NCBI GenBank assembly: GCA_911728455.2
Contig: OU452224.1
Span: 3,224,001 to 3,288,000, forward strand
Source of the DNA: Marthasterias glacialis
Lineage: Eukaryota; Echinodermata; Asteroidea; Forcipulatida; Asteriidae
Reading direction: 5' to 3'
DNA length: 64,000 nt
Position numbers and translations under genes: made by a program. Of the stretch, positions 1 to 12,247 are shown in pieces. Below the pieces are notes generated by a model. The model was not told the DNA's origin, did not search any database, and saw only the letters and a list, made by a program, of their open reading frames with translations. The first letter of the stretch is position 1; each line of letters starts with the position of its first letter.

Positions 1-499
1 ATTTCAACAGCATTGTATTTATAAGTCTATTGATTATTACGTGGGAATTGGTTTCGTTTCTTCCCTGCCTTTCACCTCTGTGTACCCGGTTGGAATCCCA
101 CTTCGGACTGAAGCCTTGCATGTGGATTGAGTTTTCAGTCCCTACCTCATTAAGTGGGTTTTGCCCAGTTGGGGTTTTCCTCCCACATATAAAAGTGTGA
201 TCACTTAAACATTTTCTCTTCACACATGTAACTTCAGGCCTACAGCTTACAGTGTAAGGTATTTTTCAGGGTTCCTTGGTTTCACTTCCAGATAGATATA
301 ATAATATTAATACCCTGTTTTACCTCCAGGTCTGTAGTCTTTAATATTCAAAGTGAAACGAATATTCATATAACCAGTGACTGTTCAATGAAATTATCCT
401 TCTAAGATCAAAGACTGTAGTTAAAAAATATTCAGTTAATGAAATGTCTTAGGTACTGAACATTATTTGAGGTACTTTTTGTATTGTTCTCCCATGCAG

Positions 500-3400
500 C
501 AAAATGCCCTGAACCTGTGTCAAACTACTGTTGAGACCATTGACTTAGTGGATAAGAATTTGAATATAGATGCAATCCAAGAAATTGAGGAGACAGAGAA
601 GATTAACATGCTGTCATATTTTAAGGAGACGATGCACCAGTGTTTCTCTGTGGGATTTGATGTGAGTTGAGTTGTAACCATACCAGAATCATTTTTTGAG
701 GTTTTGCTGTGCATTCAGATTTATTCTTGCGAAAATGGAATCAAATTTGAACATTGAGAGTATCAGTTGTTTTGTTTTAACCAGTTCGCCCAGGTGATTC
801 CAAAATGTTTCAAAACATCAATCTGAACATTTTTTGGTGGATTGTTGTTGTTGAAATGAAACCCTGACTAAACGAAGTAAAGACAGTAACCACTGTGATA
901 TTTGGCACTGGAATTTACAGTTCCCTTTCAAGAAATTTTGCATCAACATCTAAACATTTGGACTCCGATTGGTGGACCTTGCTTAATACTAAATCCACTA
1001 AGTTTTAACAAAACCATGTGATTGATTTTGGAAGAATTGAGATCTATTTCCTGTTTTGTCTTTCATCTCAGTATCACAAAGAAGTGACCCGCTTGCTATC
1101 GGGAGAGGCAAGACAGAAACTAGCCAAGTCCATCCAGAATTTGGCTCACATGTGGATGAAGTTTGTCCTTGAAACCTGTGAGAAGGGACGGGGTACCAGA
1201 CCAAGGTATGTCAAGATAAATAAATGAGTCTGGCACATTTCAAAAATGAGTAAATACTGTGGAAAGCATAAGTTTATAATTACATTTTATTTTGAATAAT
1301 AAACCACAAGGGAAACTGACTGGGTAATTATAAATCAATTTTCGGGTGAACAAAGATAAGTTGACTATAGCGGGATTTGAACCTGCAACCTCTGGGTTTA
1401 TGCGCCAGTGCTCCATCCACTAAACTTACTAGCACTATGACTGATGCCCCCGGACAAAGATATTGACAAAATAGAGAGACATGTTCTTGTCAATTTTTCT
1501 TTGTTTACCCCCCCCCCCCACTTTTGTTTGTATACATTATATTTCGACGATGATTGCCTTGAAGTATGGTACCTGTAGTCAGTGTGTTAACACCGTGTTT
1601 ATTTTTGTTGTAGTTGGGCAAATCATGGCATGGATTTTCTGGTTGTGGCCAGTGAGCCTAGGAATGTTGCACACCTCACAGATGAGGACTTTCTTGTAAG
1701 TGTACAAATTTTAATGGCTAATTCATATTTCCTAACTTGTAATATTTCAACTTAAAGTCGCCCGCTTGTCACCTTTACCCGACGACTATTTCTGTGGCTC
1801 AAAACAATCATGTACCCATACCTAGTTTACATATAACAAAGGTGATCTTTCGTGGCACGAATTTGTTTGTCGCGTGTTGACGAGTGGGCATCTTTAAGCA
1901 AATTATGTTCAAATGTATGTATTTTAGTTGTTTTTTTGTTGTTGCTAATTTCAAATATTCACTTGCACAGGATTAGTTTCAGTCGAATGTAATTATATAA
2001 AAATAATCTAGATCTGCGTGGTGTCGCATTCAGGAATGCTCTAGATGATCCAATGATGAAATCAAACAATCACCCAATATTTACTGGAAACCTTAAAAAA
2101 AACTCTTACGTGATGAATATTCATAATGCTCCTAAACCCAATGTTGCTTTTAGTCCATCTCCGTATCTTGACATTGGCTTCTACAATTAAACTGACATTC
2201 CAGATAATATTGTTCATTGAGTTTCATTAATGTTCATAATGTTTTGACTATCTCTTCTGCAGGACATGAAACATCTTATGAATAAGTGTATCTCTCACAT
2301 CATTGGGATGGAGGATAAGTCCAGCTCTAATAGCCCAGGTATTTATTCAACTTACTTCCACTTAACGGGTACTCTAGGCTCTCGGGCTTCCAGGCAGTAG
2401 AATCTCTCAATCTTGTGGAGATTCAACTTTGACATTAGTTGGTCACATATATGTATAATGAAGGTTTGTACGTGCCCACCAATTATCTTGCATGGGATTC
2501 ATTTGAGTTTAGTCTTGCCAACCTGACCCAATGGTTCTCATTTACTGGTACACCAAAGCATATCTAATAAATTATGAACATAATAGGAAAATAACATAGC
2601 TTTCACTTTTTGAAATTTCTTCATGCATTTGTGCGAATGGAATCTGCGTAGAAACACGTGGTTGATTGAACATGCTCACTGGCTAAGCTTTGTCATTTGG
2701 GTTTCATGTTACCACAATACTAAGATGCAGTGCATCCTTAGATCAGCCGACAGACAAACCAACAGACATTGGTTGCCTGTGCGATGGTCTCAGACACTCC
2801 AAAGATCAGATAATGTTCAAAGGTTCAGTTCAAAGTCTTGACTTAAAGAATATATTCTGAATAAGCCTGAAAACACTGATCTAGTAGTTAGGGAACCAGA
2901 CCTTAAATGACAGAATTTGGAAAAAGGTGTTGATGTATTCAGAGATTCTAAAAATCTGCTTTGTTGTCAACAGCCTTGCCAGTGACTAGTCCCATGATGG
3001 AGGGAGCTCATAAACTGAACAGAGCCTGGTCCAAGCAATCCCGTTCCGCATCAGACTCCACTCCATCCCCGGTACCCTTCATAGATCATCTTCAATCCAG
3101 CAGCACTGAGAGATACATGTCACTGGTACCCAACAGTAGCCCGACAGAAGATAAACAAGGTTTGTACATGCTTTGAGTGTGACTTTAATAGTAATAAACA
3201 TTTGGTAGGTACTTACAAAACAAGAATTAAACTAGTGCTAAAGTATGAATAGTATGTATTGAAACTGATATTAAATTGTTCAGCTTGGAAACTTATGCAC
3301 AGTTACTCTGATTCTTGAGATAAGCAAAATGGTCAGTCAACTAATTTGCAAATTCAATGTAGAGGTAAATTCAAATGCATTGCTTTTCTTATATTTGGCA

Positions 3401-6400
3401 GAGCCATCCTACCCTAAGTATGAAAAGCGTCCAAGCCCATGCCCTCTGTCCCCACCCCAGGCAGTATCAGTTGCTCGCATGTTTCGCTGCATCTCCAAAG
3501 ACAGCTCCGAGTCACTGACCAAGCTTGACCGGTGGAGTCGCGTCTGCAAGAAGCTGCAGCAGCTGGATGAGCAACGGAATAAAAAACTACAAGACCTGCA
3601 GATGATTGGACGGCTGAGTGACAGACGAAGCAATAACGAGGTGGTGAATATCAATTGTAAGAAGGTGACGTTCAGCTGGCAACGAGGGCGCAAGATTGGT
3701 GAGTTCATTGGATAGAATTCTACTCCTTTCTCTTCTAACAGGGGAGTTACGACACCTGCTCTAGAATGCAGGTTGTTGTGGGTTTGAATCCCACTCAAGG
3801 TGTCTGGATTTTGACCTGCAGGACTTGGGAAAGCACTGAGAATACAGTGCTCATACACCTTTTCTTTTCTTACTAACCTTTGTCACTAGGCAACCGCAGT
3901 GGGCTAGGGTTTAAGACATATGCTCTAGAATGCAAATTGTTGTTGGTTTGAATCCCACTCAAGGTGCTCGTGGATTACAACCATCTTGTGTCTCTGCTTT
4001 TCAAATTAATGTTGCCAATTAGTCTGGCCCTTTTTTGGTGTGATGAAAATTCATTTTTTTTCTATTGTTATAACACACAAGGAACTTGACCAAGATGGTG
4101 GCAGCATGATAAAATTTTGACATGCTATAAGATTGTGTCAGAATTAATGGCTTTTGGCAATGGCTGTGGCTGGAAAAAACACAAAGTCCTCTTCTTCAAC
4201 ATTGTCATTGAAGCAAATGGCAACAGCCATGGCAAAAGTCACGTAATTCAGATGCAGCTTAAATCTTATGGTGTATTTATCTTTCCTGGTTCCTCCTCCT
4301 CCAACCCCTTAAATTCCATTGTCCACACGGAATAACCTAACCTATTTTAATAGTTAGTTATCAAATTCTATCAAGGTTTAATTGCCATTTTCCTGTATTT
4401 GTTACCAGGTGAGGGGCAGCGCGGCACCACTGTCTACTCATGTATAAACATGGATACTGGAGAGACAATAGCAATGAAAGAAGTAAGGTTTACAAATAAC
4501 AATACCTGGTTTCATAAAGCAGCCAATTGTAAAACAATTTCTTCACTTGTTGTCATTGTGTTTATAACAATATTATTTCTACAGAATTATTACTATCATC
4601 AGAAAAACAGAATTATTTGGAAGTGGACGTCATAAAGAGTAAACTGTATTTTATCCCATCAGATGAGATTTCAGCGGAATAACCACAGCGTTATCAAAGA
4701 CATTGCAGATGAGATCAAGAACTTTGAAGGAATTCGGCACCCTAGTCTTGTCCACTACTATGGGGTGGAAATACATAGGGTAATGTTGAATAATAGTACA
4801 CTTTTTTTATATTGCTCTTTATCACACCCGACTTTCGTGTCAAAGTATTTCCTATTTTTAAGGCAGGTATGCAGAGCTACGTTTAACTTTTGAGATCCAT
4901 TTATGTACACTTTCAATCCTCAGCCAACCATGCCAGAAACACCGGGGCAAACCCCTTCTCTTAACACTAAGTTTACAGGGTTCTTTTTCTTTTGACATAC
5001 ATTACACAACACAGGGGACCTACGACTTAACGTCCCATCCAAAGGACGAAGCAATTATGGTTGAGGCCTTGTCTGAATTGATTTCTTCAGCAGTGGCTAC
5101 AACTGGATCGCCTAAAAGGACTATTTTTCCTTGCTGTCGCTGCAGCCAACGTTTATAGATATAGCTGAAGTTGCTTGATTGGGATGCAGCCTAAGTGTCT
5201 TGCGCAACGACGCAAGTGTCATGATCGGGACATAAACCTACACTCTGACAACACCAGACCTTGACTCGGGCTACAACATTTCATAACTCTTTTTTTGAAT
5301 TAACTGTTTATGTTTAACTTTCCAGTTGAGCGTATATTTTGTGATGCACTTTGTTAGAAATGTTCACCAGTGTTCCCATGACCAAAAGAAAGATTAGTAA
5401 ACACTGATCTACGTTTGGTCCTTAGGGGTTGGGTGTACTGAATTGTGAATCGAACAAAACTGGAAACTTTTATGTTTACTTCAATTCTTAACCAATGGAA
5501 ATTAGCCTCAGTTGTTGTCTTTCTTGGCTTATCCTTTGCATGTAATTGTTGTTGTTATTTATCCGAATAAACTCATATCAGTGACTGAATCATTCTACTG
5601 ATATCATTACGAACAGGAGGAGCTTCTTATCTTTATGGAGTACTGTGATGAAGGGACGATAGCTGAGGTTGCCAAAGCTGGCTTACCAGAGGAGATGGTG
5701 AGACGATACGCACAAGAAATAACTGTTGCTATCAGCGTCCTTCATGAGCATGGAATTGTACATCGAGATATTAAAGGTGAGTCAAAACTTGCACTTCACA
5801 CACAACTTTCCAGCGAGTCAACTCGTCTTCCGTCACGTGACAACTTGCTGTCAACAGCCCACACATATGGACAATCCAAAACATGTTTCCTTGACCTCTG
5901 GTTGGCTGTTCGGGAAATCTGTACATGTTTTATTAAGTGGTTAATAAACAAAATTAACTGTAAGTCAAATACGTATCATCACTTAATGTTTTTTATTTCT
6001 ATTTACAGGTGCTAATGTGTTTTTGTCATCTGATGGACATGTAAAATTGGGAGACTTTGGTGCCGCAATCAAATTACAGAATTCAAAGACAATGTTGGGA
6101 GAGCTTACAACATTCACAGGAACTGCAGGTATAAAATAATTCCTTAATTTTGTGTTACAATTCTATTGAAAGTAAACTAATTGAAGTTGTAGTTATTTTA
6201 TTGTACAAATAGAAATAAATCAAGACGATCAGAGCATACTGATTGAAATGTTGAATTGTTACACAACCGTTCAGAACCACCCCAACTCACACAAAGATAT
6301 TTCATGTACGTGGTGTTAACTGTAGACCTCAATAGATTGTATCTCCACCATGCAAAGTTTCAAATCCTAATTTTTGTATTTCAAATGAACTTCTTGGGTA

Positions 6401-7797
6401 TTTGTCTTAATAATTAAGATTCACATAGTTCCAAGATGTGTTAAGATGTATTTTATAAAGCACTAAACCATAAAGGAAACTGGGTAAATTTGAAATCAAT
6501 TTGGTGGTTAACAAAGAAAAGTTAACTGGAGCTGGATTTAAACCTGTGAACCTTTGTACCAACTGAGCTAACCAGCGCTAATGTTGGCGGTCTCCCTATT
6601 TTGTCAATATCGTTGTTCGGGGGTGCCAGTCAGAAGCCATTCAACAGGATTCTGCCTTGTAACTACAAATCACTATGGAGTTTTCAGTCTACATTGTTTG
6701 ACATTTTGCACCTTTGAACTCTGACCCTCAGCATATATGGCACCGGAGGTCATCACCCAGACGGGTAAAGGCAAGAAGGGTTATGGTAGAGCAGCCGATA
6801 TCTGGAGTTTGGGGTGCGTGGTTATTGAGATGGCAACAGGAAAGGTAGAAACAAATCTGTTTTATCAATTATTAACCCACTGATAATTACACCATATCAT
6901 ATGAATGATTTTTTGGGGATGTAATTAATACTTGTACAAATTTGCGTGAGAAACATTCTAGTTGAAATATGGCTATGTGCGAAACATTCATACACATCAG
7001 TGTAAGGGTAAAACCAAATCAATAGCATTCTTTATCCCTGATGTACTTATTACTAAAATGCAAGAAAAGTGGTCTTTGAAATTGGTTTTGAAAAGTTGTT
7101 TCATCTTGCTTTTGTTTTTTTCACAGCGTCCTTGGCAAGAATACGACCATGACTTCCCAATCATCTTCAAAGTTGGTGATGGCGCTATACCTTACATCAC
7201 AGACAACATAAGCGCAGAGTGTAGAGATTTCCTCTCCAAGTGTCTCGTCCACCAACCCATGGAGAGATGGTCGGCTAATCAGCTTCTAGATCATCCATTC
7301 CTCAAAGTGAGTCTTGACCAATCAGTAACCAAAGCTGGGTCAGTCAGTTTTGTTACCAGCACCCCCATGTTCATCCCACTATCAAAAAGCAAAGTTGAGT
7401 GTCTACCTGTGCCCATGCCAAAGGACAAGTTCCGAAAATGGCTGAAGTCTAATTGTGCTGCTTTGCTTAACCCTAGCATTGCACTGTTAAATACGTTTTA
7501 AGCTGTTGAGTAGTAGTTTGTTTAGAAATTGCAAATAAAATTTAAAACAAACAATTACTGCAGTCAAGGCATGCACAAGTTCAAAGCTTACTTCCCAACA
7601 ATGAATCTGCCTGCAATATTACCCATCAGATTCCAGCTGGATTTGTCAGGAAGAGTAACAAGTTTTGCACATGTAATGATTCCTTGAAGTTCACTTTCCT
7701 AAACTGAGTTTAGATATTTGGACGCTATGGCTGACTTAAGTATGTATTTGTTTTGCAGGTCAACACTGGCATTAATTATGAGTATGTCGGTTTGTAG
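500..7797 (+). CDS. MAP3K4: MAP3K4 (MEKK4) MAP kinase kinase kinase, C-terminal part, 13 exons
   Basis: This is a serine/threonine kinase which in other animals activates MAP2Ks upstream of p38 and JNK. Exons read from splice borders and continuous phase are 500-661, 1072-1205, 1614-1695, 2263-2338, 2974-3159, 3402-3698, 4409-4482, 4663-4779, 5617-5776, 6009-6128, 6732-6844, 7127-7306 and 7759-7797. They give 580 codons including TAG, and every junction keeps frame. The first five exons and most of the sixth encode the conserved pre-kinase region ([15 protein letters not shown] onward). The kinase domain starts at the end of exon 6: glycine loop [13 protein letters not shown] lysine in IAMKE, alpha-C glutamate in [28 protein letters not shown] and the MAP3K4-like [16 protein letters not shown]. 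The protein ends [12 protein letters not shown], a short tail as in vertebrate MAP3K4. Oddity: one extra residue in the glycine loop. The 5' exons lie outside the window. Identity is very secure; the last 39-bp exon is slightly less so, because reading through 7306 also stays open to 7501. Confidence 0.95.
1325..1437 (-). repeat. tRNA-derived SINE, family A, in MAP3K4 intron
   Basis: Read on the minus strand, a tRNA-like head has a box A-like TTTAGTGGATGG and a box B GGTTCAAATCC. It is followed by a body that recurs at 6470-6605, including the block TCAGTTTCCCTTGTGG. Shared head plus shared body at two sites marks a dispersed SINE rather than a tRNA gene. Confidence 0.6.
1751..1898. mobile_element. 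Short MITE with CTTAAAG-type terminal inverted repeats
   Basis: The ends CTTAAAGTCGCCCGCTTGTC and (reverse complement) CTTAAAGATGCCCACTCGTC are imperfect inverted repeats around a 148-bp element. The interior (AACAAATTCGTGCCACGAAA when read on the minus strand) recurs in the tandem array near 45.07, 47.09, 48.81 and 50.43 kb. There is no coding capacity. It sits in the intron between 1695 and 2263. Confidence 0.55.
3735..3980 (+). repeat. Two adjacent tRNA-like repeat copies in MAP3K4 intron
   Basis: Two copies about 160 bp apart share TGCTCTAGAATGCA followed by a box B-like GGTTTGAATCCCACTC and the tail AAGGTG. They look like tandem tRNA-derived SINE heads. No complete tRNA fold is visible. 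Confidence 0.45.
4920..5275 (-). repeat. tRNA-derived SINE, family B, in MAP3K4 intron
   Basis: Contains ATGCCAGAAACACC, then CTTAACGTCCCATCC, then a degraded tRNA head that reads on the minus strand. The same ordered blocks recur at 9838-10012 and 13530-13705. The copy at 13.6 kb keeps the tRNA-like head best. Confidence 0.55.
6470..6605 (-). repeat. tRNA-derived SINE, family A, second copy
   Basis: On the minus strand the head GCTGGTTAGCTCAGTTGG has a clear box A, followed by the degraded box B GGTTTAAATCC and the same body as the copy at 1325-1437. It lies in the MAP3K4 intron 6129-6731. Confidence 0.6.
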
Positions 7798-8286
7798 TCA
7801 ACATAGGAACCCAAACGGACCAGTGAGTATGAGTACCAGTTAGGCAAGGGAGATACCAGTCAAGGTTGATTTGTCAGTCTACTGTTTGCTCCTCATGGAT
7901 CGAGAAAGAACTCCTGCAAATTCTAAAGTGACCTCAACATTGCGTCTTGTAAATACCCTTAGTGCCTACGAACACACAGCCTATAACTTTGGTGATGTTC
8001 CACACTGTGTGATGGCAACTAGCTTAATTACCCCTGTCATTCCAAGACGAAAAACGTACGGAGGGCACAGTTGCTGAATGTATGCCGTAGAAGGTTTTCA
8101 GAAATGAATCATGTGCATAATCAGTGGACGCTTCTTCAGACAACACTGATTATGAGTAACAAGAGTGAATTAGCACCCTGTACATTATGTGATGTGAGAA
8201 CATGCACTCTGACGGCCACCATCATGTAGAGAGGTTCCCCTATTCCATCAGTGGTCCAAGCAACATCTATGACAAGAAGCAACATT

Positions 8287-8564
8287 TCGTCGGCTCAGAA
8301 CTATAAGGTCATTAACTTCCGTAATCGACAAAAGGTCGTTAACATTTCCAAACTAAAAAACAGTAAATAAGATTTAAAAATTAAAAACTAATGGTTTGTC
8401 TGTCCAATGGTTTTGTCTATTACAATAACAGGTTAAACTACTTTTTGGATAGACAAACATTAGTTCTTGATTTTTAAGTCTTATTTACTGTTGTTTAGTT
8501 TGGAAATGTTAACGACCTTTTGTCGATTACGGAAGTTAATGACCTTATAGTTCTGAGCCGACGA
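8287..8564. mobile_element. 278-bp foldback (inverted-repeat) element
   Basis: The ends TCGTCGGCTCAGAACTATAA and its reverse complement at 8545-8564 open two arms of roughly 120 bp that pair almost throughout, around a loop of about 40 bp. There is no coding capacity. Flanks do not show a convincing target-site duplication. Confidence 0.65.
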
Positions 8565-8662
8565 TTTGTTTCTGAGCATCTGTATGCAAGTGGGCCAGAA
8601 CAGGGCTGAGGATTGAAACATGTTTATAAGTCAGCTATCACATAGCACTGTTTACAGGGAGA

Positions 8663-8689
8663 AATATATATATATATATATATATATAT
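8663..8689. repeat. (AT)n microsatellite
   Basis: Uninterrupted alternating A and T over about 27 bases. Confidence 0.9.
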
Positions 8690-9769
8690 GGGATTATAAG
8701 TACTGTATATAGCAGTAAATATTTTTGAGAGTATCCATGATGGGACAGTGTCTAGGGTAGGGGTGTGGTTAAGGTACATACACAGAAAATGTTGGGGTTG
8801 GGGGTTGGGAAGGGGTAAGTTTCTCTATGTTCAATAATAAGCATAATACACTGCCGAGTGTTTTATACAGAAAGGATTAATATGGCTTCCATTACATAAA
8901 AATGTGTATTTTTTACCATTTAGTGGCTTTTTTTTGGACACTTTTTTGGTCATTTTTACAGTAATGAACAATATGTGTGGTGGTATTTGTAGGAAATACT
9001 GACATGTTCATGTACATCACAGGAGCTTTATACAAGCTGGACACAATTTTTCCTTGTTTTTTGTTGTTGCATTATGTATGTTTAGTGAAGTTTAAATCCA
9101 CTTGCCGTGTCAATTTAGTCACTCGCATCTTTGCTAGGTGTACAAACACCAGTGAAGAGTCCCGCTTCTTAGGTAGACTTGCAGGCTAGTAACAAAAAGT
9201 TAGCAAAAATGCCTGCGTGACTTGTCAAAAGCTATGCTGACAAGCCCTTAGGGGAAAATTCATTGTGCCTGCCTGGAGAAAACAATTTCAATTATTTTTT
9301 TCTTGATGTTATGCTGCAATTCTGACAAACTGGCGAACAAGCTTCGTATCTGCGACAATTTGTTAGAACGGAATTGAAGTTGAGTCAGTTTTTTACTTCT
9401 TTCAAATCATTGTTCTGTCAACACTCAGTAATCCTTGCTTCTTTTGTTTGCTTTTAAATCGACTTTGCATCAACTTGTTTGTGTTTGTTTTTTAGGTATG
9501 TGTAAAACATACTGTACACTTGGATATTTTTCTGCTAGATGCAATATAATTTTACAATGTTTTGGTTGGATTACTATTTTATATCTAACAACATTTGATA
9601 TGCTTACTTAAATACAAAACAAGTTGGCAGTTTTAGTCATTTTAAAGCATTTTAACCACCCGTCTTTTCAGCTAGCTTGACTTTTTAACCTCTAGGTGTT
9701 TTGACTAGAAATTGTCCAAGATGCATCAGAATGCTTCATTATACACTCGACACCCTAACTACTAAGTTA

Positions 9770-10012
9770 GGGTGCTCGACTGCTAAGTTTTTAGACCAAT
9801 TTATTTATAGCACCTTGTAAGGGTTAACAAGGTGATGCAGCGCAATCTGCTGTCAACTATGCCAGAAACCCTGGAGCAATCCCATTCTCTTAACAGTGAG
9901 TCTTTACTAGGTTTTTTTATGTGCATTACACAACACACAAGATCCACGGCTTAACGTCCCATCCGAAGGTCGGAGTAGTAATGGTGAAGTGTCTTGCTTA
10001 AGGACACAAGTA
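9770..10012 (-). repeat. tRNA-derived SINE, family B, copy
   Basis: Shares ATGCCAGAAACCCTGGAGCA, CATTACACAACACA and CTTAACGTCCCATCCGAAGG in the same order as the copy at 4920-5275. The tRNA head itself is missing or truncated at about 10012. Confidence 0.5.
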
Positions 10013-12247
10013 AATTAGGGTGGCTTATTGGCTTTTGCATTACACAGTCAAATTACCTGAGTGTTAAATTGATTCTACAACAAATTGAAAAAGAGTATAT
10101 CACTTGTAAGCTAATGGCTGCACAACGGCTGGACAGAATTTCAAGCTTTTATGTAGAATTGTACACAAAAATGAATGAACCCACACAGCCTCAACATGAA
10201 AGGCAAATTAGAGTTAAGTCAATATGTATAGCTCTATGGACAGTATTGATAGACCTTGCAGGAAAAAGGCAATGTTTGGGAAAGAATATGGGATGGAAAT
10301 AATGTGCAATTTACTTTTATTTATGGTTTAGTTCTCAGGGTAAAGTTTTTCTTTATCCGAATTAGGCATCCAATCTCAGTGTACATGTACACATTTGATT
10401 GGATTGAATTTTATTTATAAATAATATTTGTTATTATTAGAACAGGGCTGCTTAACTGAATACATGGCTGCATTTTATTTTGATACTAAAAGCTTTTCTG
10501 TGTTGGCATTATTATTTTGCTTTTGCGTGAAAAAAAGGGTTTTTGAATGCAAAAAAATGATATGGAAATACAGGCTATGTGGAATGAATTGTTTATATAA
10601 GTATTTTTTTAGTATGCTAGTATTACGAGTTTTAATTTCATGAATGCGTACCTGTGAATAATTCTAATAATTGAATGTGTCAATAAGTATTGAAATATAT
10701 GAATTTTACATGAACAGTATGAACTATTTTTGGTTGAGTTCAAATCTCAGTTACATTTTTCTGCTTCAGCAGCTCTATGAAATTGGGCCTACAGTCAGGG
10801 GTCATGGCCAAGTCACTATACATGTGTAACCTAAAAATCAGTAGTAATGAGCTGACAATAAGGTGCAGTTTTAGATATATATATATCTGTAATTTTCGTT
10901 GCTCACCCCAATTAATATATTTATATATATATATATAATATGTGAATGTAACTATAAGAAATTCATATTAGTAGATTTTTTCCAGACTTTTCAATATTTC
11001 AGGATTGTTTTCCCGGGACCTTCCCAATTTTCTTTAAATGAAACTTGTAGCTTTCCGTCATATAAAGTGGCGTTGGTAAATTCTGCTGAAACGCCACACC
11101 CAGGCAAGGGGGCCTCATCCTCTAGACCAAGGGGAGACCCAGGCCCAATACCCTAGTTCTTTATTTCTGGTGATGTAGAGAATCTGTAGAAATGTAACAC
11201 CCTGGAGGTTCAGGGGGTCGCATCCTCTAGACCAAGGGGAGACCCATTTGTGATGATATGGAGAGTCTGTAAATCCTCTAAGTGTAACACCTCAGTGGTT
11301 CAGGCATTTTTACTCTTGAAAAGGCGGAAACCAAGGCCCCCCCCCTACATTAGTTCATTATACGTTGTCATGAGGAAGTTGTGTTAAAATGCCGTTTTCA
11401 TAATGCTAATTTAATTATACCCAACCGCTGCTGTAAGTAATTCAAACAAATTTTAGTCTGAGATTTGTTTTCAATACTGTGAATATTTTTTAATGCAATA
11501 TTAAGTCTTTCATATTCAGGAGGTCCCCATATTTACCAACTTCATTTTACTCTTGTCAGTGTTTTATTCTTTTAAAAGTGTGAACATAGAACATCACAAT
11601 ATCTTGACCCAATTCCATTGAGCTCTTATGCAGAAATCATTTGCTTAACAAACCATAAGTATTTGTTGGCAGGGAACCAGGCACAAGCAATGTACATCAC
11701 ATGAAAACTCAGTTAGTAACCTGTTTCTGCTCTGTATAACCTTTTCCAGCTTAGCTTACCATGGTTATATACAATAGAACCAGTAGTGTGAAAACTATTT
11801 TTCAAAGAAAGAGGAGTTTTTAGGGAGAAAATATTACTTGCATAGGACCAATTTGTTTTCCTCAATAAAGAAAATTATGTGTGACCACCGTGCCCCAATA
11901 AAAGAATGCAGCAATAAAAACAAGATTAATTACTCCTATCTGAAATAAGTCTTAGCTAAAAAATGGCCCTTATATTTTAACAAATCGGCATTATCATGGT
12001 TCTTGTAAAACTAATAACTGTATGGATAAATAACTGTAAATAACATAATATATTTTGTTGAATGGTTGTAATTTATAAGAAGGTACAATGAATGGTGGTA
12101 AAGAGTAACAATGAAAGCAAGAATATCTTGTATGATTTATATTTTCCAACTCAAATTATGCCATTGTCTTACAGTCCACTTTTACTGTACAGAATGATAA
12201 GAATTAAAGCCTGTGTTTGACGAGTGTTTATATTGCTGAGTTTCTGG

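Larger units (their letters stand above)
7798..12247. other. Gap between convergent genes MAP3K4 and WARS2
   Basis: This 4.4-kb stretch holds the 3' UTR of MAP3K4 and probably that of WARS2. I see no conserved protein here. AATAAA-type signals on the plus strand lie near 11864, 11897 and 11911 but are far from the MAP3K4 stop, so I assign none. Identifiable content is the inverted repeat at 8287-8564, an (AT)n run, a family B SINE at about 9770-10012, and a duplicated segment near 11110 and 11215 (CCTCTAGACCAAGGGGAGAC appears twice). Confidence 0.6.

Noticed and set aside
3409-3858. 149-codon minus-strand open frame
   Set aside because: It is antisense to a well-supported MAP3K4 exon and has no family signature.
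7307-7501. MAP3K4 ending by read-through at 7501
   Set aside because: The sequence after 7306 begins with a strong GTGAGT donor, and a later in-phase exon at 7759 gives a short tail like that of the family. Read-through remains possible as an isoform.
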